Assembly (NCBI GenBank): GCA_015232335.1
Contig: JADFZV010000001.1
Coordinates: 124,001-188,000, forward strand
DNA length: 64,000 bases
Direction of reading: 5' to 3'
Source of the DNA: Alphaproteobacteria bacterium
Lineage (GTDB): Bacteria; Pseudomonadota; Alphaproteobacteria; Rhodospirillales; WMHbin7
Position numbers and translations under genes: made by a program. Shown here piece after piece: positions 33,557 through 43,053 of this stretch; position 1 is the stretch's first letter; every line of letters begins with the position of its first letter. The notes under the pieces were generated by a model that saw nothing but the letters and a program-made list of their open reading frames with translations, ran no database searches and was not told where the DNA came from.

Positions 33557-35490
33557 CGTTGGGAATCAAGGAGGTTGTAGCCCCTGGAGGCTGGATTGGC
33601 AAGGCGCAGGCTGTCTTGGTTGCACTCATCCGGCGTCAGGCGGAAAATATCGGCCTCCCAGCGAGTTATACCTAGTTCAGGCAGGGTCCTGGACTGGAAC
33701 AGGGTAACTGGAATGCTGGCTAGGCGTTTTGCACAGCCCGCCCAAAGAAAGGCAGCGGCTGTTCGGCTCTGTGGATTGTCCGTCTTGGGATCGTCAAGGC
33801 CTGGAACAATCATCAGATGGCTAAGGCCCAGCTGCTGCATTTGCCGCCAGCGCTGAGCGAAATCATCAGGCTCGCCATCGCGAAAATTGATCTGGGCCTG
33901 ATAGGCAGATGAGGCATAAAAGGCTGGAATATCGATATAAAAAGTCAGTTGCCGCTCGAAAAAAAGAAGATGGTCGGTTGGCGTCAAATGCTGATTCACC
34001 CAGGCGGCAGCACCGTAATGGACGACATTGCGGTGCAGATAGTCCTGGCGGTTTGCGTCACCCAGATGAAAGGCCAGGGCTGGGCGCGCATAGAGGAACA
34101 GTCCGGCTGTCTGCACAAGAATGGTCAGAGCAAGGGCGGCCAAGACCGGTTTGCGAAACTGTTTGGCGCGCTCGGCTGCCACCAGCAGGGCAACCAGCAG
34201 GCAGGGATAGACCGGAACTAGGTGGCGCACACGCTGTGATGCACCAAGCAAAATCCAGAAAGCATAGAAAACAAAGACGGCCAGCGTCAGCAGGGCAAGA
34301 GGGTGCCTGGCTAGGATCAGCAAGCGTTCTCTTAGGGCTGCGAGCGAGAAGGGCAGCAGCAGTAGCCATAGGGGGCCCATGCCCGTGCGCGCCGATTCCC
34401 ATCCGGTCAGACCATCCAGCGTCGCTTTGAAGGGATAGGTCAAGAGCAATCCTAATGTGACAGGCGCCGGCTTTTCCGTGCTGGAATAATAGGTTTGAAA
34501 ATAGGCGGCCTGCTCTTTGGTCCAAAGGGCCGAGTCGGCCAGCCCGAGGAATTGAAACAGCACAGGAAAAAGCGGGTCTCCGGACTGAATCCAATTCCAG
34601 AAATAGACGGGTGCGCCGCTCAGCAGCCCACCCAGGCTGAAAATCAGTCCTGCCGCAATCCAGCGGCCATGCATCAGGCACAGCAGCCCTCCGGCAGCCA
34701 GGAAGAATAGTCCGAAATATTTGGCAGCGGCAAAACAGCCCGCCAGCAATCCGGCCAGCAGAACCCAGCGCAGGTCCTTGCGCCGCCTTCCCTCATCAAG
34801 CGCCAGAATGGAAAAGAAAACAAAGGCAACAACCCGCACTTCGACCTGACCGGAACCCAGGCCATAAAGAAAGGCGGGGGTCGTGATCAATGCCAGCGTC
34901 AGAGCCAAGGCCCAGCAATCGGACAGCCACCGCTTCGAGATCAACCCTACCGACAGTACGGAAGCGATGCCGCTTAAGCTGGCCCAGAGTGTCAGCCCCT
35001 GCTCGCCACCCAGGGCCAGAGCGGGCAGATAGGTCAAGTGGATGAGCAGGGGAATCGCACCCTCGACGGCACTGGGAACGAAGGTCAAAACGCCTTCATT
35101 TAGAATCACCCTTGGCCGGGCAAAATGATAAGCCAAACTGTCGGCATCGGCGGGAGGGGCCAGGCCGACGGCCAGTAGCAGTAAAAAGACTAGAGCCAGG
35201 ACGGCGATCAGTCCCATCTCGCTGCGTGTTGGGGTCGGCAACGAAAGGCGACCCAACAGCGCCAATCCGGCCAAGCCTGGAAGCAGAAGAAGACCCAAGG
35301 CCAGCGGGGTGACAAAGCCCATGAGCGCTGCGGGAAACAGAACAGTGCCCAGCAGGCCGTAGCCAATGGACCAAGCCCAGGCCAAGCGCTCCATTCCCAA
35401 AATGGTCGTCAGCAGACCCAGGCTTCTCAACAAAAGCAGGCCCAAACCCAGGCATGATGCCATCAAGATAAAAGCGACGGCTAGGGCCAT
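33553..35490 (-). CDS. GT-C-type integral membrane glycosyltransferase (copy 1)
   Basis: 645 aa from ATG 35490, overlapping the upstream GT4 gene by 10 nt; a longer frame exists inside that gene. About 11-13 hydrophobic segments, then a soluble C-terminal region of about 150 residues. After the third hydrophobic region, GLAPPADADSLAYHFARP (about 109-126) gives the acidic loop characteristic of GT-C enzymes, and WIQSGDPLFP lies in a later loop. It probably uses a polyprenyl-phosphate sugar in the periplasm. Its paralogue at 36674 shares the APPXDXDSLXYH loop. Confidence 0.78.
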   Translation of the reverse strand: MALAVAFILMASCLGLGLLLLRSLGLLTTILGMERLAWAWSIGYGLLGTVLFPAALMGFVTPLALGLLLLPGLAGLALLGRLSLPTPTRSEMGLIAVLALVFLLLLAVGLAPPADADSLAYHFARPRVILNEGVLTFVPSAVEGAIPLLIHLTYLPALALGGEQGLTLWASLSGIASVLSVGLISKRWLSDCWALALTLALITTPAFLYGLGSGQVEVRVVAFVFFSILALDEGRRRKDLRWVLLAGLLAGCFAAAKYFGLFFLAAGGLLCLMHGRWIAAGLIFSLGGLLSGAPVYFWNWIQSGDPLFPVLFQFLGLADSALWTKEQAAYFQTYYSSTEKPAPVTLGLLLTYPFKATLDGLTGWESARTGMGPLWLLLLPFSLAALRERLLILARHPLALLTLAVFVFYAFWILLGASQRVRHLVPVYPCLLVALLVAAERAKQFRKPVLAALALTILVQTAGLFLYARPALAFHLGDANRQDYLHRNVVHYGAAAWVNQHLTPTDHLLFFERQLTFYIDIPAFYASSAYQAQINFRDGEPDDFAQRWRQMQQLGLSHLMIVPGLDDPKTDNPQSRTAAAFLWAGCAKRLASIPVTLFQSRTLPELGITRWEADIFRLTPDECNQDSLRLANPASRGYNLLDSQR

Positions 35491-36677
35491 CCCATCGCCT
35501 TCATCATGGCGGGCATCAGGCCCCTGAATTGCATCAGGTAAAGACTTAGGATCAGGGCAATCCAACTCCAGGCGAAAATGTCAAAAAAGCCTTTTCCTCC
35601 TTTCTGGCCAGCAAGCATCAGAATTGCTACCGTTTGCTCAGCCGTGGCCTTCCAGTCGAAATCTGCAGAGCGCCGAAGGGCCCGCTCGGACAGGTCTGAC
35701 CTGAGAGTTGGGTCGCCCAGAAGCCTGTGCAGACCCTTCTCCCAGTCGTTCACGTCCAACGCTTCTGCATAAAGGCCGGCGTCTTCCAGAATTTCCGGCA
35801 TGGCGGCGGCCTTTGAGCAAAGGATGGCGCAACCGCTGGCCATCGCTTCGACCAAGGGATTTCCGAAGGTCTCGACGGTCGATGGAAAGGCAAAGAGGCG
35901 ACAGCTTCGATAGAGGGCGGACAGCTCATCCGGGCCGACGGAACCCAGAAACGCAACACGGTCACCGACCGCCAGTGAGCGCACCAACGCATCCAGGCTT
36001 TGGGCGTAGGCCTCATCAACTCTGCGTCCGGCGATCTTAAGGCAAAGCCCAGGAATGCGCGCCACCGCTTCGATCAGAGTATGGAAATTCTTCTGAACCG
36101 TCAGATCGCCCACGGCCAAAGCGAAATCATCACGCTGACTTGCATCAGCATGATAGCGTCTGTGATCGACGCCGTGATGAACGATTCGCACCCTTCTGGC
36201 AAATCCGAAGGCAAGATTGCGCCGGGCATAGTCCGAAACGGCAATGGCAACAGGGGATACCAGAAGCGACAGCCAGGTCATGATGCCAAGCAACATCCAG
36301 TAGATTTTTTTGCCTAGGCGCAAATCGTGATCCGTCACCCCAAGCGCATTGCGCAACAAGACGACTGGGCGAGGAGCCAGTAGAGGCCCGAAATTAGCCG
36401 GTGAGAAAGTGACATCGGCAAAGCGCCAAGCGTAGAGCGGCAAGCCAAGCTGTTCCCAGATCAAGCGGAGCAGGAATCCATCTTTGAAGGCCACACAATG
36501 GACCTTAACGCCTTCAAGAACGTCCAGAAACAGCGGTAGCTGGTTTTGGTGCAGCAGCAGATGCACCTCAAACCCTTTTTGGCGTGCCAAGTTTGGTAGC
36601 ATGGCAGCCAAATAGGTTGTGCCGCCCCCTGTTCTGGCGTGCAACGCGTTGATGAAGAGTCTGAGCGGTCTGGTCAT
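35481..36677 (-). CDS. Glycosyltransferase family 4 (group 1)
   Basis: 398 aa. LRLFINALHARTGGGTTYLA has the glycine-rich acceptor loop; AVGDLTVQKNFHTLIEAVARI, AFPSTVETFGNPLVEAMASG (EX7E motif: E-T-F-G-N-P-L-V-E) and ILCSKAAAMPEILED form the donor site. A hydrophobic stretch at the C-terminus (about 370-390) may bind membrane. It lies between the two GT-C genes with ATGA and 10-nt overlaps. Confidence 0.92.
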   Translation of the reverse strand: MTRPLRLFINALHARTGGGTTYLAAMLPNLARQKGFEVHLLLHQNQLPLFLDVLEGVKVHCVAFKDGFLLRLIWEQLGLPLYAWRFADVTFSPANFGPLLAPRPVVLLRNALGVTDHDLRLGKKIYWMLLGIMTWLSLLVSPVAIAVSDYARRNLAFGFARRVRIVHHGVDHRRYHADASQRDDFALAVGDLTVQKNFHTLIEAVARIPGLCLKIAGRRVDEAYAQSLDALVRSLAVGDRVAFLGSVGPDELSALYRSCRLFAFPSTVETFGNPLVEAMASGCAILCSKAAAMPEILEDAGLYAEALDVNDWEKGLHRLLGDPTLRSDLSERALRRSADFDWKATAEQTVAILMLAGQKGGKGFFDIFAWSWIALILSLYLMQFRGLMPAMMKAMGWP

Positions 36678-38608
36678 CTTCTGGAGTCGGGAAACTGTCC
36701 GGACCTCAGCATGTCCTGAAGTCGGGCCACTACCTGGGGTCCATCATAGACGGCCGAGCGCGGTTCCTGGGATAGCGGGCTCAGGCCTTGAATGGCTGGG
36801 GTAATGAACGGACCGAAGCGCCATTCGGCAAGATCGAGGGCCGAAACGATCGCTTCGCCGGTGTCGTTGCGCCGATTCTCACCAAAGACGGGCAGAATAA
36901 CGAAGCGGATATTCAGGTCCTGAAGGCGCGCCGCAAACTCAGGAAAATCGACGGTGTGATGCGGCGGGTCCCAAAGCCAATCCTTCTCCTCGTCCTTAAA
37001 GTAACTTTGAAGAGCCGGAAGTTGAGGGCAGTAGTAGGAGTGCGGCGTCAGCAAGGACAGGTAGGTTTCACCCGGCTTCAGCCTGTCCGAAATATAGCGG
37101 CAGGTAATAAAGTTGGCGCCTTGCAGGGTTGGCGTTTTGGCGTGATAGTCGGCCGGGCTCATGAGGCCAAGCGCAGCCGGCAATCTCAGGGCGGCGTAGA
37201 TGCCGACGAACATTGCCTCGTTCGCCCCCAAAAGCGTGAACAGACAGATCGCTAGAGCGCGCATATAGCGCTGAGGCGCACAGGCAGACCACAGATTGAC
37301 GGCACCTGCTGCAGCGAGTGCGGCTGCGGCTGGAAGGACCGGCATTAAAAACCGCGCCTGCTGCGACTGGACGGCAAACCAGAGGGCGAAATAAGTCAGA
37401 ACGACGGCAAAGATGGCGCCTCTGTGGTCCTGCTTCGCCAGGGGTAAGGCAGCCGCAGGCATCAGGGCAAGGAGGTAGGGAGCCCCCAGAATCATGCCAT
37501 CGAAGAATTGCATGGGGGCAATCGACAGCGCCCAGGGTGAAATCAAAAAGTCGAACAAGCCGCGCCCAGTTCCGTAGGTCAGATTGTAGGCTCCGTAAAA
37601 GGGCGTTCCGTGGGGCACGAAAAGCTTGTTCATCATGGGGAAGATGGGATTGCCCGTCTCCTGCCAGGACCAGAGCATATGCGGCATGAAAACTGCCATA
37701 GCCGCAAGGCCTGTGGTGATCAGAGCGGCAAACGTCGCCCGCCTGCGCGTCAGATCATAGAGCAAGACGACGCCCAGCGAGATGGCGACAAGTCCACCCT
37801 GATACTTCATGTTGAAGCCGATCCCCAGCAAGAGCCCGAGCAGCGTCATTGAGCGCAGGTCAGGATGGGGGCGCGTTGCCAACAGCACGATCAGGGCGGC
37901 AACGCTGCTGGCGGCAAGGGCTAGATCCACCTCGACGGTGCCGATTTCCCAGACGACGGCGCGGATTGAGATGAACATCAGGGCGGCCAGGCAAGAAGCA
38001 TTGAGTCCAAGCCCCATGCGGGCAGCCAACAGGCCCGTTCCTGCCGTGGCAGCCAGTCCCAGAAGGCCGGCCATCGGCTGTGCGGCGGTCTCTCCCACCA
38101 AAGCCAGCGCAAAACGCGAGAGATTGCCGACGAAATCTGGAAACAGCGCATTGGGAATGCCATTGGCCCAATTGACGGCAATAAAGCCGCGCTCAAGATC
38201 GGTCTTGGGTACGGCCAAATGATACATCAGGCTGTCGTAATCGTTTGGTGGAGCAAGTCCTTGCAGGTAAGAGAGCAAGCAGATCGCCAGCAGCAGCAGG
38301 GGTAGCGGTGCTGTGGCGCCAAGAAGGGATTTCCCAAAGTTGTTCCAGGGCATGGCTCTGATGCCTGGCAGGGAGCAGACAAAGAACGCCAGACCCAGGG
38401 CGCTCATGCTGACGCTATCCAGTCGCAGACGACCGATCAGCCCGACCGACAGGCTGAGAATGCAAGCCCCCAGCAGAAAGGCTGCAAGTGCTCGCTCCGG
38501 GTGCGACAGGCGCTTGGCGCGGTCAAGCCATTCCACCAGCGGCCAGCCGACGCCCAGGAAGGCAAGAGCAGACAGTAGACAAAGGGAAAGGGCCAGAATA
38601 TTGCTCAT
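36674..38608 (-). CDS. GT-C-type integral membrane glycosyltransferase (copy 2)
   Basis: 644 aa with about 12 hydrophobic segments and a soluble C-terminal domain (about 500-644). GLAPPNDYDSLMYHLAVPK (about 117-135) is the catalytic-loop candidate, directly comparable with copy 1, and SWQETGNPIFP occurs at the place where copy 1 has WIQSGDPLFP. Same length and layout but clearly diverged, so two different acceptors or donors are likely. ATGA overlap on both sides. Confidence 0.78.
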   Translation of the reverse strand: MSNILALSLCLLSALAFLGVGWPLVEWLDRAKRLSHPERALAAFLLGACILSLSVGLIGRLRLDSVSMSALGLAFFVCSLPGIRAMPWNNFGKSLLGATAPLPLLLLAICLLSYLQGLAPPNDYDSLMYHLAVPKTDLERGFIAVNWANGIPNALFPDFVGNLSRFALALVGETAAQPMAGLLGLAATAGTGLLAARMGLGLNASCLAALMFISIRAVVWEIGTVEVDLALAASSVAALIVLLATRPHPDLRSMTLLGLLLGIGFNMKYQGGLVAISLGVVLLYDLTRRRATFAALITTGLAAMAVFMPHMLWSWQETGNPIFPMMNKLFVPHGTPFYGAYNLTYGTGRGLFDFLISPWALSIAPMQFFDGMILGAPYLLALMPAAALPLAKQDHRGAIFAVVLTYFALWFAVQSQQARFLMPVLPAAAALAAAGAVNLWSACAPQRYMRALAICLFTLLGANEAMFVGIYAALRLPAALGLMSPADYHAKTPTLQGANFITCRYISDRLKPGETYLSLLTPHSYYCPQLPALQSYFKDEEKDWLWDPPHHTVDFPEFAARLQDLNIRFVILPVFGENRRNDTGEAIVSALDLAEWRFGPFITPAIQGLSPLSQEPRSAVYDGPQVVARLQDMLRSGQFPDSRR

Positions 38609-39591
38609 CCGTGCATCAGCCTGCGGACCAGAAAATCGCCGAACACCGACAGCTTCTCGAGATAGTAGCCACTACTGAACCAGAGATAGGCAAGAGTCAC
38701 CGCCAGGCCGTGGCTCAGCATCAAAGGGGCGCCGTAAAGTGCGAGGAGAGGTTTCACTAGATCACCCGGAAGCCAAATCAATCCGATCATGGCGCCGGAA
38801 AGATTCCGCTGCGCTCTGTGGGCTGCAAAGGCTTCATAATGAATGACGAGCACGCGAAGAAAGGCGGCCCGCAAATGCCCCGCTCTTCGTGCCATCTGGG
38901 GAAGATGGCGCAGAAGAACCTGAAGCGAGCAACGTCTGCGCTGTTCAACCTTGCTGGTGATGCCTGATCCGCTAACGGTGTAGCGTGCAAGCGCTTCGGG
39001 AAACATGACAAGACGCGCTTCTGGGTGGGAAAGAAGTTTCAGCCACAAATCGTAATCCTGGGCGGCGGGAAGGCTTTCTTCGAAACCGCCCACGGCCAGC
39101 ACCGCTTCGCGCCTAGCCAGAACCGTCAGGGTGGGGATGAAGCCGCGCAGAAACAGGGCCGCAAAGGAATCCGGGCTGGCTTTGAAGTGACGATAGCAAT
39201 CCCTGTGGCGTTCCTGACCTTGATCGACCTCGATGAAATCATGAGCGATCAAGGTCGCACCCTCGGCATGGGCCAGCGAGCGTTCGATCTTCGTGGGCAG
39301 CCAGGTGTCGTCGGCATCAAGAAAGGCCAGCCAGCCGCCCTTGGCCAAGCGAATACCGGCATTGCGGGCTGCCCCAGCCCCTCTGTTTTTCTGGCGGATC
39401 ACCAACAGACCGATGCCATCCATGAGAGAGCGGCAGGCCTCGGCCGCCTCAAAAGTGCCGTCATCCGAACCGTCGTCGATGACGATGACTTCGAAGGGTT
39501 TTTGCGTCTGAGCCGCAACCGACGCCAAAGCTGTGGCAATCGTGCCTGCCGCTCGATAGGCCGGAATGATGACGCTGACGGCTTGGTTCAA
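38605..39591 (-). CDS. Glycosyltransferase family 2
   Basis: 328 aa. VSVIIPAYRAAGTIATAL, VIDDGSDDGTFEAAEA and LAFLDADDTWLPTK (DXD, about 92) define GT2; AAQDYDLWLKLL is near 175. A hydrophobic region near 270-310 probably touches the membrane. The start is TTG in a TTGA overlap with the AsnB gene; no ATG or GTG is better placed. Likely adds a sugar before the GT-C steps. Confidence 0.9.
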   Translation of the reverse strand: MNQAVSVIIPAYRAAGTIATALASVAAQTQKPFEVIVIDDGSDDGTFEAAEACRSLMDGIGLLVIRQKNRGAGAARNAGIRLAKGGWLAFLDADDTWLPTKIERSLAHAEGATLIAHDFIEVDQGQERHRDCYRHFKASPDSFAALFLRGFIPTLTVLARREAVLAVGGFEESLPAAQDYDLWLKLLSHPEARLVMFPEALARYTVSGSGITSKVEQRRRCSLQVLLRHLPQMARRAGHLRAAFLRVLVIHYEAFAAHRAQRNLSGAMIGLIWLPGDLVKPLLALYGAPLMLSHGLAVTLAYLWFSSGYYLEKLSVFGDFLVRRLMHG

Positions 39592-41447
39592 GACAGCATT
39601 TCCTCAAGTCCAAAATCCGGGACGTCTCGACTGGGGCTTTCGACATGCAGGCGCACGACAAGCTCAAGCATCACAAGTTGGTAAATTCGAAAGGCATGGC
39701 GCGCGGGTTCGGCGCAAAGACGCTCGACCCCCGATGCCGTCCACCAGCCGCGCTCCAGACTTTGGGGGCGCTTCAAAAATTTGAGAGCCAGGCCGCCCAG
39801 GGGTCCCGCCATCCATTTCGGCACCGGCGAGGCAAAACCTTGCTTGGGGGCGTCGATGACTTCCCTAGGCAGCAGCTCCTCGGCCATGGCGCGTTCCAGT
39901 CCCTTCTGGCGCCCCTCGGGTGTGCGTGTGGCTTGTGGAACCGACAGCGCCATCTCAACCAGGCGATGATCCAGAAAGGGAACACGCCCTTCCACACCTG
40001 CCGCCATGCTGGTGCGATCCAAAAGCAGCAGCAGGTCTTCGGGCAAATAGCTGTTGATGTCGGCCCAGAGCAGGCTGGCCTGTGTCTCGCCATCCCATTC
40101 TGCGGCAAAAGTCGATTGCACCGGAGAGGGGGCGCGCTTTCTGTGGCCAATCAGCTTCAAGAAGTGCGACGGGAACAAGGTTGAATGCGCCCACAAATAG
40201 CGACCAGGGTCGCTTGAGAAAAGGTCGGCGCGTCCAAGACGAAAGGCCAGGTGCGGATCAAGCGCCTTCGTCAGCGGCTCGATCAGGCCCTTGCGCATAA
40301 AAGCGGGCAGGGTCAAATAGTGGCGCTCGACGGGCAGTTGAAAATAGCGTCCGTAGCCTGCGAAAAGTTCGTCGCCGCCGGTGCCGTTCAGCGCCACCCG
40401 GATTTCCTTACCCAGCACATCCTCGATCATCTGATTGGGCAATAGGCTGGGGTCGGCCAGCGGCTCGTCGCAATGCCAGGCCAGTCGTGGCAGAGCTTTT
40501 GCTACATCGCCGTCCGCCACGTCGATACGCGTGTGGTGTGTGGCATAGCGCTCAGCCACCTTGGCGGCCAGGGGCGATTCATCATAGGCAGCGCCCGTAA
40601 AGCGAACAGTATAGGTTTTTAGCTGGCGCTCCGACTGGCGGGCAGCCAAGGCCACCAGAAGGCCCGAATCGATGCCCCCGGACAAAAGCGCTCCCACCGG
40701 CACATCGCTGCGCAGTTGAAGCCGAACCGAATCTTCCAGCAAGGCCAGCAGCTCTTCTTGCGGATTTTCCGGTGCCATGCGGGGCATGGCTCGCCAATAG
40801 CGCTCGAAGCGGATCGACCCGTCAGGCTCCACCATCATCAGATAAGCGGGGGGAAGCTTGTAGACCCCCTTGTACAATGTGGCGGGGGCAGGCACATAGC
40901 CCTGGGTCAGATAGGCGGTGACCGAGGATTCATCGACCTCTGGGGAAAGAAGGCCCGAAGCGAACAGCGCCTTGGGTTCCGAGGCAAACAGAATGCCGCC
41001 ATTCGATAGCCTGCTCCAGTAAAGCGGCTTGATCCCCAGCCGGTCGCGCAGCAGCAAAAGGCGTCCCTGGTCGTAAAGGGCGATGCCATACATGCCGTTC
41101 AGTTCGTGGACAAAGGCGCTGCCCAGCACATCATAGGCCGCCAGGGCGGCTTCCATGTCGCCGTCCGTGGCATAGGAATAGGCGGAAAAACGCTCGCGCA
41201 GATCGCGGTAATTATAGATTTCGCCATTGCCCATCAACACCCGGCCCCTTGCCACCAGGGGCTGTTGACCGGTCGCTAGATCGATGATGGCCAGACGCCT
41301 GAATCCAGCCTGGAAACGATGATCGGGCGTGACATGGCGCCCCTCGCCATCCGGGCCGCGATGGGCCATGACGCTCAGCATGCCATCCAAATCGGCCATC
41401 ACGGGCGAAACGCCAAGGGGCAAAAACAGACCGGCCAGCCCGCACAT
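39588..41447 (-). CDS. asnB: AsnB-like glutamine amidotransferase (asparagine synthase family, copy 2)
   Basis: 619 aa from ATG 41447, chosen because Cys2 must be N-terminal after Met removal; the frame opens five codons earlier. MCGLAGLF, HRGPDGEG, RLAIIDLA and GNGEIYNYRDL form the glutaminase, though the usual SDTEV segment reads TDGDMEA here. LLSGGIDSG at about 254-262 is the ATP-pyrophosphatase loop. Likely amidates an acidic sugar in the glycan. It is paralogous to the enzyme at 27282 and, like it, is next to a heparinase-like gene. Confidence 0.9.
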   Translation of the reverse strand: MCGLAGLFLPLGVSPVMADLDGMLSVMAHRGPDGEGRHVTPDHRFQAGFRRLAIIDLATGQQPLVARGRVLMGNGEIYNYRDLRERFSAYSYATDGDMEAALAAYDVLGSAFVHELNGMYGIALYDQGRLLLLRDRLGIKPLYWSRLSNGGILFASEPKALFASGLLSPEVDESSVTAYLTQGYVPAPATLYKGVYKLPPAYLMMVEPDGSIRFERYWRAMPRMAPENPQEELLALLEDSVRLQLRSDVPVGALLSGGIDSGLLVALAARQSERQLKTYTVRFTGAAYDESPLAAKVAERYATHHTRIDVADGDVAKALPRLAWHCDEPLADPSLLPNQMIEDVLGKEIRVALNGTGGDELFAGYGRYFQLPVERHYLTLPAFMRKGLIEPLTKALDPHLAFRLGRADLFSSDPGRYLWAHSTLFPSHFLKLIGHRKRAPSPVQSTFAAEWDGETQASLLWADINSYLPEDLLLLLDRTSMAAGVEGRVPFLDHRLVEMALSVPQATRTPEGRQKGLERAMAEELLPREVIDAPKQGFASPVPKWMAGPLGGLALKFLKRPQSLERGWWTASGVERLCAEPARHAFRIYQLVMLELVVRLHVESPSRDVPDFGLEEMLS

Positions 41448-41448
41448 G

Positions 41449-43053
41449 TCAGGCCACCTCAAGCATCAGGCTGCCCTGCCAAAGCGGCTGCACAGCGTTT
41501 TGCGCGAAAAGGCGCGTGGCTGGCTGGCCGCGCCCATAGCTTGTCCAGCGGGTGAGCGGACTTGTCTGTAGGGGGGAATCGCATGTCAGAGAGATGCATC
41601 CCTGGGGCGTCGAAATGCGAGCAGTGTTTTTTGACAGATCAAGTGGGTGTGGCACGACCAGGGCACGTTCAATTGGGCACCGACCCTTTCCTGAAACAAC
41701 GTCCTTGATGGAAAAACATTTGTCGCCGGCTGCAAAGTCGCGCGAGATTGAGGCGTCTTGAAGCGAATAGTCCAAGGTCAATCTGTGCTGTGTGTGACAA
41801 ACCCTGGGGGCTGGGCCGCCCATGCGGGTGCGAAACTCTGGGGCATAATAAGGACGGTTGGTGGGCCTGGGATCGCGTCTTGAGATTGTGATGCCATTAT
41901 GAACAACGGCCTGGCGATACAAGGCGGCTTCGCCCTCGTCGCCATAATGTCCGCGCCCGGCATCGACGATCAGGGGAACGCCTCTCCAGTGCAGCTCGAA
42001 GCTGCCAAGATCCTGATGTCCATGACCCGGCATCGGCGGCCAGCCGTCGGGAGCGGCGAAAAGCAGCAGTGACCAGTCACCTGCCTCAAGGCGATGCCAA
42101 CCATCCGCCGACAGATCTGCTTGGCTTCGTTTGAATTGCGGAAGAAGCCTTTCAGGCGCCAGGTCGGGCGAGATGTCGCCGATCAGGGGAAGACCGCCCG
42201 ATAATAAAAGTCCGCCTGCGGCATGGCGAGCCTTTGCCGCAATCGCGTCAAGCTCCTCTGTTTCAGGCCGACCGGCTTTTGCCGCCCACTCGGCCGCCTC
42301 GGTGTAATTTTTGGACAACAGCAGGTGATAATGCGCCGAGCCCTCGATCAACACGCCACTCGGCCCGAAAATGCGCTTGGCCTCCTCAAGCAAAATGCGC
42401 CCACCAAGCTCGGCGGCACGAGTCCATCCGAAAGCAGTCCCCAGACGAAAAAGACCGCGCCCGTTATTGGCCAGATGGTTGCCTGTGTAATGGGGGCCAA
42501 AATATTCAAGCCTGGAGGCAATGACCGGCGCATGCGCCGCAAGAAGTCGCCAGTTGTCGGCATAGGGTTCCGGCAAGCCGTGACGCTCGGCGAAAGCCAG
42601 CAGATGAATCGCACGCTCGGCTGCCGTATAGGGATGCCATGCCCAGCCGCCCTCGGGCACGCCAAAGCGCTGCTGCCATGCCTGCCAGATCGCTGCCACC
42701 CAATTTGGATCGCTGCCATCATCGATCCAGGAGAAACGATGCAGGGCCAGCAATTGCTCGACATCGTCGAAGGGCTGATCGAACAAGAACGCTGCCTGGC
42801 CGGGCTCAATCGTAAAATCCTTGCCTGCAAGATCGAGGCTTGCGCTTTTTGTGGGCGCCTCTGACAAAAAAGTCTGAAAACGCCCGTCGGGTTCCGGCGC
42901 CGTTCCCAAGTCAAGCGATGTCAGGTAAGGCGGATGATGCGCTGAAAAGGCGGGCGGTCCCGGCGTTTTTCCCAAAGCGCGTTCTAAAAGCCAGCGGCGC
43001 AGTGTGGCATCTTCAGCAACCTGTCTTGCTTTGCGCAATAAAGATGGAATCAC
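41449..43053 (-). CDS. Heparinase II/III family protein (copy 2)
   Basis: 534 aa, GTG start in a GTGA overlap with the upstream gene. GNHLANNGRGLFRLG (about 195) and IEGSAHYHLLLSKNY (about 235) mark the toroid domain; GHGHQDLGSFELHWRG (about 340) and VDAGRGHYGDEG the beta domain. Conserved histidines are retained in a form different from copy 1 (HGHQD versus HAHAD). No signal peptide is visible. Probable polysaccharide lyase-type enzyme or catalytically changed relative acting with the neighbouring amidotransferase. Confidence 0.83.
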   Translation of the reverse strand: MIPSLLRKARQVAEDATLRRWLLERALGKTPGPPAFSAHHPPYLTSLDLGTAPEPDGRFQTFLSEAPTKSASLDLAGKDFTIEPGQAAFLFDQPFDDVEQLLALHRFSWIDDGSDPNWVAAIWQAWQQRFGVPEGGWAWHPYTAAERAIHLLAFAERHGLPEPYADNWRLLAAHAPVIASRLEYFGPHYTGNHLANNGRGLFRLGTAFGWTRAAELGGRILLEEAKRIFGPSGVLIEGSAHYHLLLSKNYTEAAEWAAKAGRPETEELDAIAAKARHAAGGLLLSGGLPLIGDISPDLAPERLLPQFKRSQADLSADGWHRLEAGDWSLLLFAAPDGWPPMPGHGHQDLGSFELHWRGVPLIVDAGRGHYGDEGEAALYRQAVVHNGITISRRDPRPTNRPYYAPEFRTRMGGPAPRVCHTQHRLTLDYSLQDASISRDFAAGDKCFSIKDVVSGKGRCPIERALVVPHPLDLSKNTARISTPQGCISLTCDSPLQTSPLTRWTSYGRGQPATRLFAQNAVQPLWQGSLMLEVA

